Made by a program: the position numbers and the translations under genes. Positions 52,382-60,926 of a stretch of 64,000 nucleotides of DNA are shown here, in pieces. The stretch lies in NCBI GenBank assembly GCA_947165255.1, contig CAMUZR010000005.1, positions 1-64,000 on the forward strand, read 5' to 3'. Source of the DNA: an uncultured Bacteroidales bacterium (GTDB lineage: Bacteria > Bacteroidota > Bacteroidia > Bacteroidales > P3). How positions within the stretch are numbered: position 1 is the first letter of the stretch; every line of letters starts with the position of its first letter. A model generated the notes under the pieces. That model made no database searches. It was not told where the DNA came from and saw only the letters and a program-made list of their open reading frames with translations.

Positions 52382-53584
52382 ATGGAAATCATTAGTAAAA
52401 GAGTCTTGACCATGTCAGAGAGCGAAACGCTCGCCATGACAGCCAAAGCACGTGAGCTCAAAGCTCAGGGTAAAGATGTAATCAGCCTTTCCATCGGCGA
52501 GCCCGACTTTAACACTCCAGAGGTGATTAAGGAAGCTGCCAAAAAGGCTATTGACGATAACTTTACTCATTATCCTCCTGTTCCTGGCTATGCCGACACC
52601 CGCGAAGCTATCAGCCGCAAGTTTAAACGCGATAACAATCTCGACTATGCTCCTGAACAAATCGTTGTATCTACTGGCGGCAAACAGGCTCTCTACCAAG
52701 TGGTTCAAGTTCTTGTCAACCCCGGCGATGAGGTTATTATCCCCACCCCCTTCTGGGTTTCATACAAAGAGTTCGTCCACTTGGCCGAAGGTGTTGTTGT
52801 TCCCCTGAAAACTAAGATTGAGAATAAATTCAAGATGACCCCTGAGCAGCTCGAGGCTGCCATCACCCCCAAGACTAAACTCATCATCTTCTCCAGCCCC
52901 AGCAATCCTACTGGTATGCTCTATTCCAAAGAGGAGTTGAAAGGTCTGGCACAGGTTATTGCCCGCCATGAGAACGTTTATGTTGTCTGCGACGAGATAT
53001 ACGAACACATCAACTATGTAGGCAAACATGAAAGCATTGCCCAGTTCCCTGAAATTTTTGACCGCGTGGTCACCGTCAATGGCCTGGCCAAGGGCTTTGC
53101 CATGACAGGTTGGCGTGTAGGTTATATCGGTGCTCCTCTGGCCATTGCCAAGGCTTGTAACAAGCTGCAGGGCCAAGTCACCAGTGCCACCTGCTCCATC
53201 GCTCTGAAAGCCTGCGTCCGTGCAATGGAAATGGACCCCACCACCAGCAAGGATATTATAAACATGCGTGAAACTTTCCGTAAACGTCGCGACATGGTTT
53301 ACCAGCTGCTCAGCGAAATTCCTGGTGTCAAAGTCGCTATGCCCGAGGGTGCTTTCTATTTCTTCCCTGATGTTAGCTCCTACTACGGTAAGAGCTTCAA
53401 CGGCAAAAAGATTGAGAATTCTACCGACATGGCTTTCTATCTCCTCAACGAGGCTAACGTGGCCACCGTTATGGGCTCTGCCTTTGGTGATGACACTTGC
53501 ATCCGTCTGAGCTATGCCACCAGTGAGGATCTCCTCCGCGAAGCTCTCCGTCGCATCAAAGAGGCTTTGGCCAACCTCAAGTAA
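52382..53584 (+). CDS. Class I aspartate-type aminotransferase
   Basis: A 400-residue PLP enzyme. Landmarks: VISLSIGEPDFNTPEVIKEA, VSTGGKQALYQVVQVLVNPG, IFSSPSNPTGMLYSKEELKG, VYVVCDEIYEHINYVG, the PLP lysine in VNGLAKGFAMTGWRVGYIGA and the C-terminal Arg in DDTCIRLSYATSEDLL. It matches the subgroup Ib aspartate/prephenate aminotransferases; the exact amino donor is uncertain. Single gene with its own promoter and terminator. The coding sequence uses many C-ending codons compared with its neighbours, a sign of high expression. Confidence 0.93.
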   Translation: MEIISKRVLTMSESETLAMTAKARELKAQGKDVISLSIGEPDFNTPEVIKEAAKKAIDDNFTHYPPVPGYADTREAISRKFKRDNNLDYAPEQIVVSTGGKQALYQVVQVLVNPGDEVIIPTPFWVSYKEFVHLAEGVVVPLKTKIENKFKMTPEQLEAAITPKTKLIIFSSPSNPTGMLYSKEELKGLAQVIARHENVYVVCDEIYEHINYVGKHESIAQFPEIFDRVVTVNGLAKGFAMTGWRVGYIGAPLAIAKACNKLQGQVTSATCSIALKACVRAMEMDPTTSKDIINMRETFRKRRDMVYQLLSEIPGVKVAMPEGAFYFFPDVSSYYGKSFNGKKIENSTDMAFYLLNEANVATVMGSAFGDDTCIRLSYATSEDLLREALRRIKEALANLK

Positions 53585-53648
53585 GAATTTACAGGAATTT
53601 TATCTAGATAAATGGTGACAACGATAAGGCTCAGAGGGTCTTATCCAC

Positions 53649-53677
53649 AAAAACCCCTCATATCGTGAGGGGTTTTT
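53649..53677 (+). terminator. Terminator after the aminotransferase gene
   Basis: AAAAACCCCTCA pairs perfectly with TGAGGGGTTTTT. Confidence 0.92.
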
Positions 53678-53745
53678 GTATTAATGCCTCTTCCAGTTAT
53701 TATCTCGAACATGAGCGGCTCGAATCTAATGAAATTTTTTGGTCT

Positions 53746-53775
53746 ATAGGTCAAATTACATGATAAAATCCTCCG
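53746..53775 (+). repeat. Extra copy of the insertion-sequence left end
   Basis: About 30 bases (ATAGGTCAAATTACATGATA and on to CCTCCG) repeat the left end of the insertion sequence that begins 102 bp later at 53848. It is probably the solo remnant of another copy or of a nested insertion. Confidence 0.65.
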
Positions 53776-53846
53776 AAACACCAGTGTTTATTGGCGGTTT
53801 CGTGAATCAAGGTACTTGAGCCAAATTTTAACAAATAAAAATCGCA

Positions 53847-54746
53847 AATAGGTCAAATTGCAGGATAAAATCTTCCGATTGGTAGGAATATACTACCCTT
53901 GCGAGGATTCAAGATACTCAAAAAGGTAGAAAATGTATAAGTCGAAATGTCCAGTGTGCGGTGGTACGCACACTGTAAAAGACGGAAAACGCAGGGGAGT
54001 CCAAACCTATTTTTGCAAGGAATGTGGATACTAGTTCCGAAACAGTCCCGGGCCAAAACACGATACTTAATGGAGAAGCAATCAGGATGGCCAACAGACC
54101 ATATCGGAGTTGGCAGCAGCCTTCGGAGTGAGCGGCTCCACCATCAAGAGGCGGTTGCGCGAAATAGAAAAGGACTGGGTGCCGCTGTCCTGAGTCAACT
54201 TTTTTCAGGATAATACAAAAGTCCTTGTGGACAACATCGTGAACGGGGACGGTGCCGAATTCGAGAACAAGTACAGGCATTGGAAGTCCCAATGGGTGGA
54301 CATGTTGAACAGGCGTTCCACCTTGAAGTCGGGGATGACGTAGTTCACACACAGGCGGTTGCGCTCCGCCATGCACAGCGTCGACTTCTACCTGTCGTAC
54401 CCTTCACATACCAGCTGCCGAAATACGTCGGGATGCCCAATACCAACAACAAGATTGAAGGGACTCTCACCGACCTCGAAAAGAACCTCAACAACCACAG
54501 CGGGATGTCAAAGGAGAACCGCAAGCAGTCCATTAGTGTTTTTTGGGGCATTGGGTGAAATCTAACATGTCATGAAAAAGAAACGGCCGCCTCTTAGCTG
54601 GCAGCCGTTTCACACATGTCTTGTCGTCATTCACCACAGTCTTTTTCCTCACGGGGTTGCTCCCCTGCGGAGCCCCGCGATACTTCAAACTGCGCGGCAA
54701 AGATGCAAAACTTTTTTCATTCGTCCATTCTGCAATTTGACCTATT
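53847..54746 (+). mobile_element. Decayed insertion sequence with intact 17-bp ends
   Basis: The element is bounded by a 17-bp inverted repeat, AATAGGTCAAATTGCAG at 53847-53863 and its exact complement at 54730-54746. It is about 900 bp long and holds one broken transposase. The bases just outside each end (CGCA and CGCC) share only CGC, so a target duplication is not certain. A 30-base copy of the left end sits 102 bp upstream. Confidence 0.8.
53933..54558 (+). pseudogene. Transposase remnant with zinc-ribbon start
   Basis: It begins MYKSKCPVCGGTHTVKDGKR with a four-Cys zinc ribbon (CPVC ... CKEC), then hits TAG where relatives should have Gln (GY-stop-FRNSPGPKHD). A helix-turn-helix piece (ISELAAAFGVSGSTIKRRLR) follows in frame with further stops, then the catalytic core is missing. 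The tail (NKYRHWKSQWVDMLNRRSTL, GMPNTNNKIEGTLTDLEKNL, NNHSGMSKENRKQS) is split between frames. The layout resembles the IS1249-like/MULE-type transposases of Bacteroidetes. It cannot be active. Confidence 0.8.
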
Positions 54747-54782
54747 CGCCGAAAAATATTTTTTTATTTGAAATAAAAACTG

Positions 54783-54790
54783 TATATTTG
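54783..54790 (+). promoter_or_regulatory. -7 box of the T9SS cargo gene
   Basis: TATATTTG about 140 bp before the ATG at 54928, just outside the insertion sequence. Confidence 0.55.
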
Positions 54791-54927
54791 CATCATGGAA
54801 AAAAAAACGAAAATTTTATTTATATTATAACATAATCAAAGATAGTTGATTGTGCATATTTTTTTACTTTATCAAATAAGATTTTTTATTAAATACGACC
54901 GATATAACCGACAGAAAGGAAAGGAAA

Positions 54928-56454
54928 ATGAAGAAATACTTTTTTACAATTATAGCCACATGGTTTGTCCTGAGCGGGGCGATGGGCCAAAACATCGTGC
55001 GGATAGACACGGTGCTGAAGCCATATATAGAGTTTGACTATCAGGGGTGGCTAGACTCAGACCCGCAACACCACCCAATTATGACCACGACAGGCGGTGC
55101 GATGCACTGCTATGGCGGTATGCCCCAAATACCCTTTGAGCATATTAAGGACTCAATGCGCGCCGCGAACCCTTCTTATACTTCCTATTTGTACCGCCGT
55201 GAACTTAGTGGAGAACAAATTCAATACAACTACATTGAAGGCGGAGCCACAGTTCATGGCATAGCATACTGGTTTCGCCCCGTTGATACTTTTACTGTGG
55301 AGCCATTCCCTACCGAAGACCTCTTATTGTATGAAGTCACGCCCGACACGCTCATGCTCCTAGAACGAGTGCCCGCCTTGCACTTAGGTCCCCCCTATCA
55401 GGTCGGTCCTCGGATACCCCGAGTTAACGGTAACAACACTTTTGACTGCCACATACCATTTCCTTCTAGAAGTAGTGAAGATGATACTGCCTGGTGGCGC
55501 CCTCAATACCAATTTTTTAAAAAACCAGTCCGTGTGGAGGATTCGTTCTACGTAGGTGCCTCACAGACATTTTACGAACATTTGGAAGCTTGGGCGTGGT
55601 ATCCTGAAGGAGGGGTTAGAGCCCCGTATCCTACCCAATGGGGAGCCATGATGATAGCATTCCATGGTGATAAATACGACTCTACATGCTGGCCAGCCCC
55701 CATGAAAATCAAGCAGCGTTGGACCTTCCCCCAGTGGCTTGAAGACACGATTATGAGGGTGATGGGCATATCATCGACCCCGATTGGCTACACACGGGAC
55801 CAGTGGATAAACCGCTATGCGTTGGACTTCTTTTTGATACTGCCCATCATCGAGACATACGACACCCTTTGGGACACCGAGTTGCCACAATGTCCGCAGG
55901 TGGAGTGGTTCAACGTGACTGGATACGCTGGCGACACCACTATCATACGCTGGCAGAGTGCCGATGTGGATCACAGAGAATGGCAGCTCTCGTATGGACC
56001 TGTCGGCATTGACCCAGACGACGGAACTATGGTCGACCTTGACAGATGCGCGTGGCGCTACATTGACTCTCTACATACTGGAGATAGTATGTCGGCATGG
56101 GTGCGCACTGTCTGTCGCGACGAGGGTTTCCTGCGCTACAGCGAGTGGAGCTACCCTGTCAGATGGTGTAGTGAACCTAGCGAACTCTGGACCGAACGCC
56201 CCAATAGTAACATCCGTCTCGATGGCCTTGTACGCCTCACCCCCAATCCCACATCCGACCAGGTAACCGTCACCTCCGCCTACCGCCTGACTGGCGTGGA
56301 GGTATACGCCATGGACGGCCGCCTGCTTTACAAAACCGATGCTCAGGGTTTGACCTGTACCTTCTCGGTACGGGGATGGCCGCAGGGCTCCTACGTTGTG
56401 CTGGTGCAGACTGCCGCTGGTACCTCCACAAAGAAACTACTTGTCCAGCCTTAA
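54928..56454 (+). CDS. T9SS-exported protein of unknown function
   Basis: A 508-residue secreted protein. Signal MKKYFFTIIATWFVLSGAMG. The first about 310 residues have no recognised fold (ATVHGIAYWFRPVDTFTVEP, ASQTFYEHLEAWAWYPEG). Residues about 320-420 resemble a fibronectin type III-like module (CPQVEWFNVTGYAGDTTIIR, WQLSYGPVGIDPDDG). The last about 75 residues are the type IX sorting domain (VRLTPNPTSDQVTVTSAYRL, GVEVYAMDGRLLYKTDAQG, WPQGSYVVLVQTAAGTSTKK). It is single-gene, between a dead insertion sequence and a hairpin terminator. Confidence 0.85.
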   Translation: MKKYFFTIIATWFVLSGAMGQNIVRIDTVLKPYIEFDYQGWLDSDPQHHPIMTTTGGAMHCYGGMPQIPFEHIKDSMRAANPSYTSYLYRRELSGEQIQYNYIEGGATVHGIAYWFRPVDTFTVEPFPTEDLLLYEVTPDTLMLLERVPALHLGPPYQVGPRIPRVNGNNTFDCHIPFPSRSSEDDTAWWRPQYQFFKKPVRVEDSFYVGASQTFYEHLEAWAWYPEGGVRAPYPTQWGAMMIAFHGDKYDSTCWPAPMKIKQRWTFPQWLEDTIMRVMGISSTPIGYTRDQWINRYALDFFLILPIIETYDTLWDTELPQCPQVEWFNVTGYAGDTTIIRWQSADVDHREWQLSYGPVGIDPDDGTMVDLDRCAWRYIDSLHTGDSMSAWVRTVCRDEGFLRYSEWSYPVRWCSEPSELWTERPNSNIRLDGLVRLTPNPTSDQVTVTSAYRLTGVEVYAMDGRLLYKTDAQGLTCTFSVRGWPQGSYVVLVQTAAGTSTKKLLVQP

Positions 56455-56457
56455 TGT

Positions 56458-56484
56458 CATATCGCCTGACTACTAGGCGATATG
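56458..56484 (+). terminator. Terminator after the T9SS cargo gene
   Basis: CATATCGCCT pairs perfectly with AGGCGATATG; there is no strong T-run after it. Confidence 0.65.
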
Positions 56485-56981
56485 ATAGTCAAGAAAGATC
56501 GCTTTCTGATCCATTTACCAATAGCTCTGCATAGAGGATTTATCTGTTAGAAGCTACTTTCTTCGCTACCACGTTTTCTCGCCCCGGCATACAAGCAAGC
56601 TTGTCTGAGTTCGGCTTATCGAAAACGCTGTTCTGAGCCGTCATCGCCGAGGAGTCGAAGGAGGAGGGTGCACGCTATCCTTTTAACCCAAATCGGCCAT
56701 TAGAGATTTGGGTTTAATCTACCATATAAAGTCTAGTGAACGATTTGGGTTGAAGCAGGTTGTCAAAATGTAGGTGGAATTTCAATTTCCGGTAATTCGA
56801 TTGAGCTGGACGGATTTCTGGGTAAAACGAGAAACGGGAATGCCCGTCCAACTAATCTTCACCCTTACCGATAGACCCGCAGATAGAGTCTATTGGTTTA
56901 CTATTGCGTTGTGGCAGCAAGGGACAACGACACAGTCTATGTGATGTTGGCGCAAAGGCAATTGGTGGCGACAGCCGTTGC
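56485..56981. other. Intergenic region with a repeated decamer
   Basis: About 500 bp without a supported gene. It holds AACCCAAATC (56697-56706) facing GATTTGGGTT (56717-56726), a ten-base perfect stem, with a third GATTTGGGTT near 56745-56754. No consensus promoter was seen. Confidence 0.5.
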
Positions 56982-57497
56982 TTAGTCGCTTTCCGTAGCC
57001 TCTTCTGCTGGCTGATTCTCAGATGGGGGAGTGTTAGAGGAGGAGTTTTCGCCGCTAAAGGCACCTAGGTTCTTCAAAAGGAAGAAATAGTAGGCAATGA
57101 AGAGCACGGCAATCATGATGTCGCCAAAGCCGACATAGGATCGGTCAAGGAACATTAAGGGCAGAAGCATCAGAAGTAATTTGGAGAGAGTGTAGGCGTG
57201 GAAGCCATTTTTGCGCAATTTCCACATCAGCACTAGACCTACAATTGAAGTGAGGTCAAGCAAGGCTCGCAGTATGTTGTACCATTGAGGTATAGCCATC
57301 TCCTGCTCCATTTTAATGGTGAACACACTGCTGTATTCCGATGGGGTGTTGGCATACACTTCGTTTATCAAGGGGAACATGCCGGCAACGCCTAGAATTT
57401 CCCAAATGAGTTGCGAGCCAGTGATGATGAAACTGATTACTAATAGTACGTGTAGCGAACGCAGGTTGTAGCGATATTTTTCTTCGATTAAGTCCAT
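56982..57497 (-). CDS. Small multi-pass membrane protein, unknown function
   Basis: A 171-residue protein with about four membrane helices (LHVLLVISFIITGSQLIWEI, WYNILRALLDLTSIVGLVLM, YTLSKLLLMLLPLMF, GDIMIAVLFIAYYFFLL) and an acidic, Ser-rich tail (SGENSSSNTPPSENQPAEEA). No family recognised. It follows pyrF by 24 bp on the same strand and is probably co-transcribed. Confidence 0.78.
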   Translation of the reverse strand: MDLIEEKYRYNLRSLHVLLVISFIITGSQLIWEILGVAGMFPLINEVYANTPSEYSSVFTIKMEQEMAIPQWYNILRALLDLTSIVGLVLMWKLRKNGFHAYTLSKLLLMLLPLMFLDRSYVGFGDIMIAVLFIAYYFFLLKNLGAFSGENSSSNTPPSENQPAEEATESD

Positions 57498-57521
57498 TCG
57501 ATGGATAGAAATAGTGATTTG

Positions 57522-58343
57522 TCAAAGCACAGCGGCCATCTGCTGTTGTAATTTGCGTGCTTCTTCGGCAGCACGTTCGGCAAAATCGGGACCGTTAGAT
57601 GCATAAATGATGCCGCGAGAGGAATTGACGAGCAACCCACATTCTTTAGTGAGGCCGTATTTACATACTTCTTCAAGGCTGCCTCCCTGTGCTCCCACGC
57701 CTGGCACGAGCAGGAAACTGTCCGGCACAATGCTGCGCACTTGTGTGAGCATGTCGGCCTTGGTAGCCCCCACCACGTACATCATGTTTTCCTCGTTGCC
57801 CCACTGCTTGGAGGTTTCCAGCACTTGCTCGAAGAGTTTTTTATCTCCATCTACGGGGAGGAATTGGAAGTCGAAGGCTCCTTTGTTGCTCGTAAGTGCC
57901 AGCAGGATGACCCATTTGCCCTCATAAACGGTGAATGGTTGTACCGAATCGGCGCCCATGTAGGGGGCAATGGTCAGCGCGTCGAAGTTGAAGTCACCCT
58001 CAGGGTCGAGGAAGGCCTTAGCATACTGCTGCGATGTGTTGCCTATGTCGCCACGTTTGGCATCGGCTATGGTGAAGACGGGTTTGTCTAGACCATGTAG
58101 GTACTCCATCGTCTTCTTCAGTTGCACTAGTCCTTCAATGCCCATGGCCTCATAGAAGGCCAAGTTGGGTTTGTAAGCGGCGCAGTAATCAATGGTCGCG
58201 TCAATAATTGCCTTGTTGAACAGAAACACGCCGTCTTCGGCATCGCGAAGATGTTCGGGCATTTTCTTTTTGTCCACATCCAGTCCCACGCACAGGAATG
58301 AGCGACGGGCATATATCAGGTCGATTAGTTCTTTACGGTTCAT
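57522..58343 (-). CDS. pyrF: Orotidine 5'-phosphate decarboxylase
   Basis: A 273-residue enzyme that makes UMP, the last step of pyrimidine synthesis. The catalytic Lys-Asp set is in PVFTIADAKRGDIGNTSQQY, the start is FLCVGLDVDKKKMPEHL, and the late phosphate-binding Arg lies in LLVNSSRGIIYAS. It is the long type-2 form typical of Bacteroidetes and mycobacteria. It lies 2 bp after the 110-residue unknown gene. Confidence 0.95.
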   Translation of the reverse strand: MNRKELIDLIYARRSFLCVGLDVDKKKMPEHLRDAEDGVFLFNKAIIDATIDYCAAYKPNLAFYEAMGIEGLVQLKKTMEYLHGLDKPVFTIADAKRGDIGNTSQQYAKAFLDPEGDFNFDALTIAPYMGADSVQPFTVYEGKWVILLALTSNKGAFDFQFLPVDGDKKLFEQVLETSKQWGNEENMMYVVGATKADMLTQVRSIVPDSFLLVPGVGAQGGSLEEVCKYGLTKECGLLVNSSRGIIYASNGPDFAERAAEEARKLQQQMAAVL

Positions 58344-58345
58344 AG

Positions 58346-58678
58346 CTATTTGATAAAGGATTTCAGTGCGGCGCTGAGGGCTTGAATGCCAGGTATATCG
58401 TCTTTCTCCACTTTGTTCAGGGCTTCGGTTATGTCTTTGGCATCGAATTTCTTAGTGATGTTAAGCAGTTGGTCGGCGTTTTGTGGTTTGGTTGCAGAGA
58501 GGTTCTTCAGCATGTTTACCAGCGAAGAAATTTTGGCATCGCCGGCGGCTTTACCTTCGAGGTTTTTCACGATAGGGGAGAAGTCTATGTTCCCCATTTT
58601 AGAAATGACGGTGTTCAGCAGGTTGGGATCCAGATTGCCAAGAATGGATTTCAAATTGAGGTTGTCTAAAATGCCCAT
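58346..58678 (-). CDS. Short helical protein of unknown function
   Basis: A 110-residue protein without signal or membrane segment. It is built of short helices with Asn, Leu and Lys (LKSILGNLDPNLLNTVISKM, SLVNMLKNLSATKPQNADQL, ALNKVEKDDIPGIQALSAAL). No family recognised. It sits 2 bp ahead of pyrF and 41 bp after the ABC ATPase gene. Confidence 0.72.
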   Translation of the reverse strand: MGILDNLNLKSILGNLDPNLLNTVISKMGNIDFSPIVKNLEGKAAGDAKISSLVNMLKNLSATKPQNADQLLNITKKFDAKDITEALNKVEKDDIPGIQALSAALKSFIK

Positions 58679-58719
58679 AATATTAAAGGTTTAATGATTT
58701 CGTATTAATCGTCTGACGG

Positions 58720-59412
58720 TTATGCTGTCACCTGGTGAAATTTCTCGGTCAACTGTTGTGATGTGATGTTTCCCAAGTGGTCGTCGCTCACCAGTTTGCC
58801 GTGATTTATAATGATGGCACGTGTGCACATGGCCTCCACCTCCTGCATGATGTGGGTCGAAAGTAGCACCACCTTTTTCTTACCCGCGTTTTTAATCACG
58901 TTGCGAATCTCTTCAAGCTGGTTGGGATCCAATCCAGTGGTGGGTTCGTCCAAAATCAGTACCTTTGGGTCGTGAATCAAGGCTTGCGCCAGTCCCACAC
59001 GTTGGCGGTAACCTTTCGACAACTGCCCGATGCGCTTATTGCTCTCGGGGGTCAACCCCACTAGTTTTATCATTTCTTCCACACGGTCCTTACTCTCTTT
59101 TATTCCGTATATGCCGGCGGCAAAGCGTAGGAACTCGCGCACGTACATGTCAAGATAAAGGGGATTCTGTTCAGGCAGGTAGCCTATTTCGCGACGCACT
59201 GCCAGCGGGTCGTCATAGATGCTATGGCCGCAGACGGTGGCTTCCCCTTCGGTAGGGGGGATGTAGCAGGTGAGTATCTTCATCAGGGTCGACTTTCCGG
59301 CGCCATTGGGTCCAAGCAGTCCCACCACTTCGCCCTCTTTCACGCTGAAACTCACGTTGTCGACAGCCTTTTGTCCGTCGTAAATTTTAGTTATGTTTTT
59401 TACTTCAATCAT
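58720..59412 (-). CDS. GldA-like ABC transporter ATPase
   Basis: A 230-residue ATP-binding subunit. Walker A GLLGPNGAGKSTLMKILTCY, Q-loop IGYLPEQNPLYLDMY, signature GQLSKGYRQRVGLAQALIHD, Walker B VLILDEPTTGLDPNQLEEIR and the H-switch LLSTHIMQEVEAM are complete. It resembles GldA, part of a gliding/secretion-related ABC exporter in Bacteroidetes, but no permease gene (GldF/GldG-type) is adjacent, so the partner must lie elsewhere. Confidence 0.9.
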   Translation of the reverse strand: MIEVKNITKIYDGQKAVDNVSFSVKEGEVVGLLGPNGAGKSTLMKILTCYIPPTEGEATVCGHSIYDDPLAVRREIGYLPEQNPLYLDMYVREFLRFAAGIYGIKESKDRVEEMIKLVGLTPESNKRIGQLSKGYRQRVGLAQALIHDPKVLILDEPTTGLDPNQLEEIRNVIKNAGKKKVVLLSTHIMQEVEAMCTRAIIINHGKLVSDDHLGNITSQQLTEKFHQVTA

Positions 59413-59456
59413 TCGAGTGAAAATCTTAGTATGTGACTAACGCAGAAAAACGGCTT

Positions 59457-60824
59457 TTATTGTCCCAGTAGCTCTTTTGCCATCTGGAGCGAAATGCGAT
59501 TTCCGTTGTTAAAGGCCACTATAAAGGCATCTTTAAACCCGAGCTCACGTATTTCCTTTTGCCGTTTGACGGCGGCTTTCACGTCTTTGAAATTGCCAGT
59601 AGTATAGCGGTAGACGCCGTTTTGCATATAGTAGCTGTACTCTTTCACGCCCTTCAGTTCACGGGCTCCTTCTTTCAGCTCCTTATTGCTGCTGAGAAAC
59701 TGCACACGGTATTCTACTCCCGAAGCATCGGCAGCAGGTACTCGGTCATCGGGAGTGTCCTCAGTAGTGGAGACTACAGTTTTAACTGGTTCTTTTATTT
59801 CGGGTTCAGGAATGGCCAGTGGGGGTTCTACATCAGTTTGGGCAGTCGAAGGCAGCATGGTGGAAGGAATTGAGGCCACAGGAATCTCTGTTTTCTTTTC
59901 TGTAGGTTCCTCCACCGTGCTGTAAGCCTGTTCGGTTGTGGGCGATTCTATCGTCTTTTTAGGTGTCTCTTTGGTCGGTGTGGAATTCTTAGTCCCCTTG
60001 GCCTTGTAACCTTTTAAGTCAATCTTGAGGTCGGTAGGCACTTTAGTGCCTTCGACAGAACTTTTGTAGTTGAGGAATGCCTTGAAGATGCTCACTACGA
60101 TGGTGGCCTGGCCCTCATCGGACATCATATATTGCTCCTCTTCTGGGTTACTGATGAAACCCACCTCGGTCAGCACTGCGGGCATAGCGGTTTTGTAAAG
60201 GACAAAAATCTCAGCCTGCTTTACTCCTCGATTAATAGTCTTAATGTTAGACTTGTATTGCTCCTGAATCATTCCAGCAAAGTCGAGGCTCTTGTCCAAA
60301 TAGGCATTCTGATACATGGCAAACATCACATAGCTCTCTGGCGAATTGGGGTCGAACCCTTGGTAGTCACTATTGTCCTTATACCCTTTCTCCAACAGTA
60401 TGTCGGCATTCTCTTTCTTTGCCACCTCCATGTTGGCTTTGCTTTGCGACAGACCCATCACGTATGTCTCTACGCCTGTGGGCGTGGGATTGGTCCACGA
60501 GTTGCAGTGGATGGAAAGAAACAGGTCGGCTTTGGCCTTGTTGGCCAGCCGGGCCCGCTCGGCCAAGGCAACGTCCACATCTGTTGTGCGGGTATATATT
60601 ATTTTCACATCGGGGCAGTTGTCTTCGATGAGTTTGCCCAGTTTCAGCGCCATCTGAAGGGTCAGCGTTTTTTCCTGGCTTTTTTTGCCTACGGCACCCG
60701 GTTTGTCGCCGCCGTGACCTGCGTCAATCACAATAGTTCTCACCTGCCCGGCATTTTTTTTCTGACAAAAAACCATACTATTTATACAAACCAGCGCAAT
60801 AAATAGGGCTAATAAGCGTTTCAT
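59457..60824 (-). CDS. N-acetylmuramoyl-L-alanine amidase with SPOR-like end
   Basis: A 455-residue exported cell-wall hydrolase (signal MKRLLALFIALVCINSMVFC). Amidase_3 landmarks: TIVIDAGHGGDKPGAVGKKS (first zinc His), Glu in the second zinc region, ADLFLSIHCNSWTNPTPTGV (His), and the catalytic Glu in MPAVLTEVGFISNPEEEQYM. A Thr/Pro/Glu-rich linker follows (residues about 270-370). The last about 85 residues look like a SPOR-type peptidoglycan-binding domain (EYRVQFLSSNKELKEGAREL). I start at 60824, where the signal begins; the frame runs further upstream through the promoter. Confidence 0.93.
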   Translation of the reverse strand: MKRLLALFIALVCINSMVFCQKKNAGQVRTIVIDAGHGGDKPGAVGKKSQEKTLTLQMALKLGKLIEDNCPDVKIIYTRTTDVDVALAERARLANKAKADLFLSIHCNSWTNPTPTGVETYVMGLSQSKANMEVAKKENADILLEKGYKDNSDYQGFDPNSPESYVMFAMYQNAYLDKSLDFAGMIQEQYKSNIKTINRGVKQAEIFVLYKTAMPAVLTEVGFISNPEEEQYMMSDEGQATIVVSIFKAFLNYKSSVEGTKVPTDLKIDLKGYKAKGTKNSTPTKETPKKTIESPTTEQAYSTVEEPTEKKTEIPVASIPSTMLPSTAQTDVEPPLAIPEPEIKEPVKTVVSTTEDTPDDRVPAADASGVEYRVQFLSSNKELKEGARELKGVKEYSYYMQNGVYRYTTGNFKDVKAAVKRQKEIRELGFKDAFIVAFNNGNRISLQMAKELLGQ

Positions 60825-60869
60825 TTTCAATTGTGTATTTTTTATTTTTAAAAATGCGCAAAAAGTTGT

Positions 60870-60898
60870 TATCTTTGCAATTTCAAATTGCAAAGATA
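60870..60898. promoter_or_regulatory. Perfectly symmetric face-to-face double promoter
   Basis: TATCTTTGCAATTT (60870-60883), one C, then the exact reverse complement (60885-60898). The -7 box TATCTTTG occurs on both strands (plus 60870-60877, minus 60891-60898), so each box would lie in the other's first transcribed bases. The plus side serves the LptD-like gene and the minus side the amidase gene. Confidence 0.75.
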
Positions 60899-60926
60899 CG
60901 AGGAAAATCGTAAAGTGAGAAATAAT

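Noticed and set aside
57607..58091. Plus-strand frames over pyrF
   Set aside because: Shadows of a complete, well-conserved pyrF on the minus strand.
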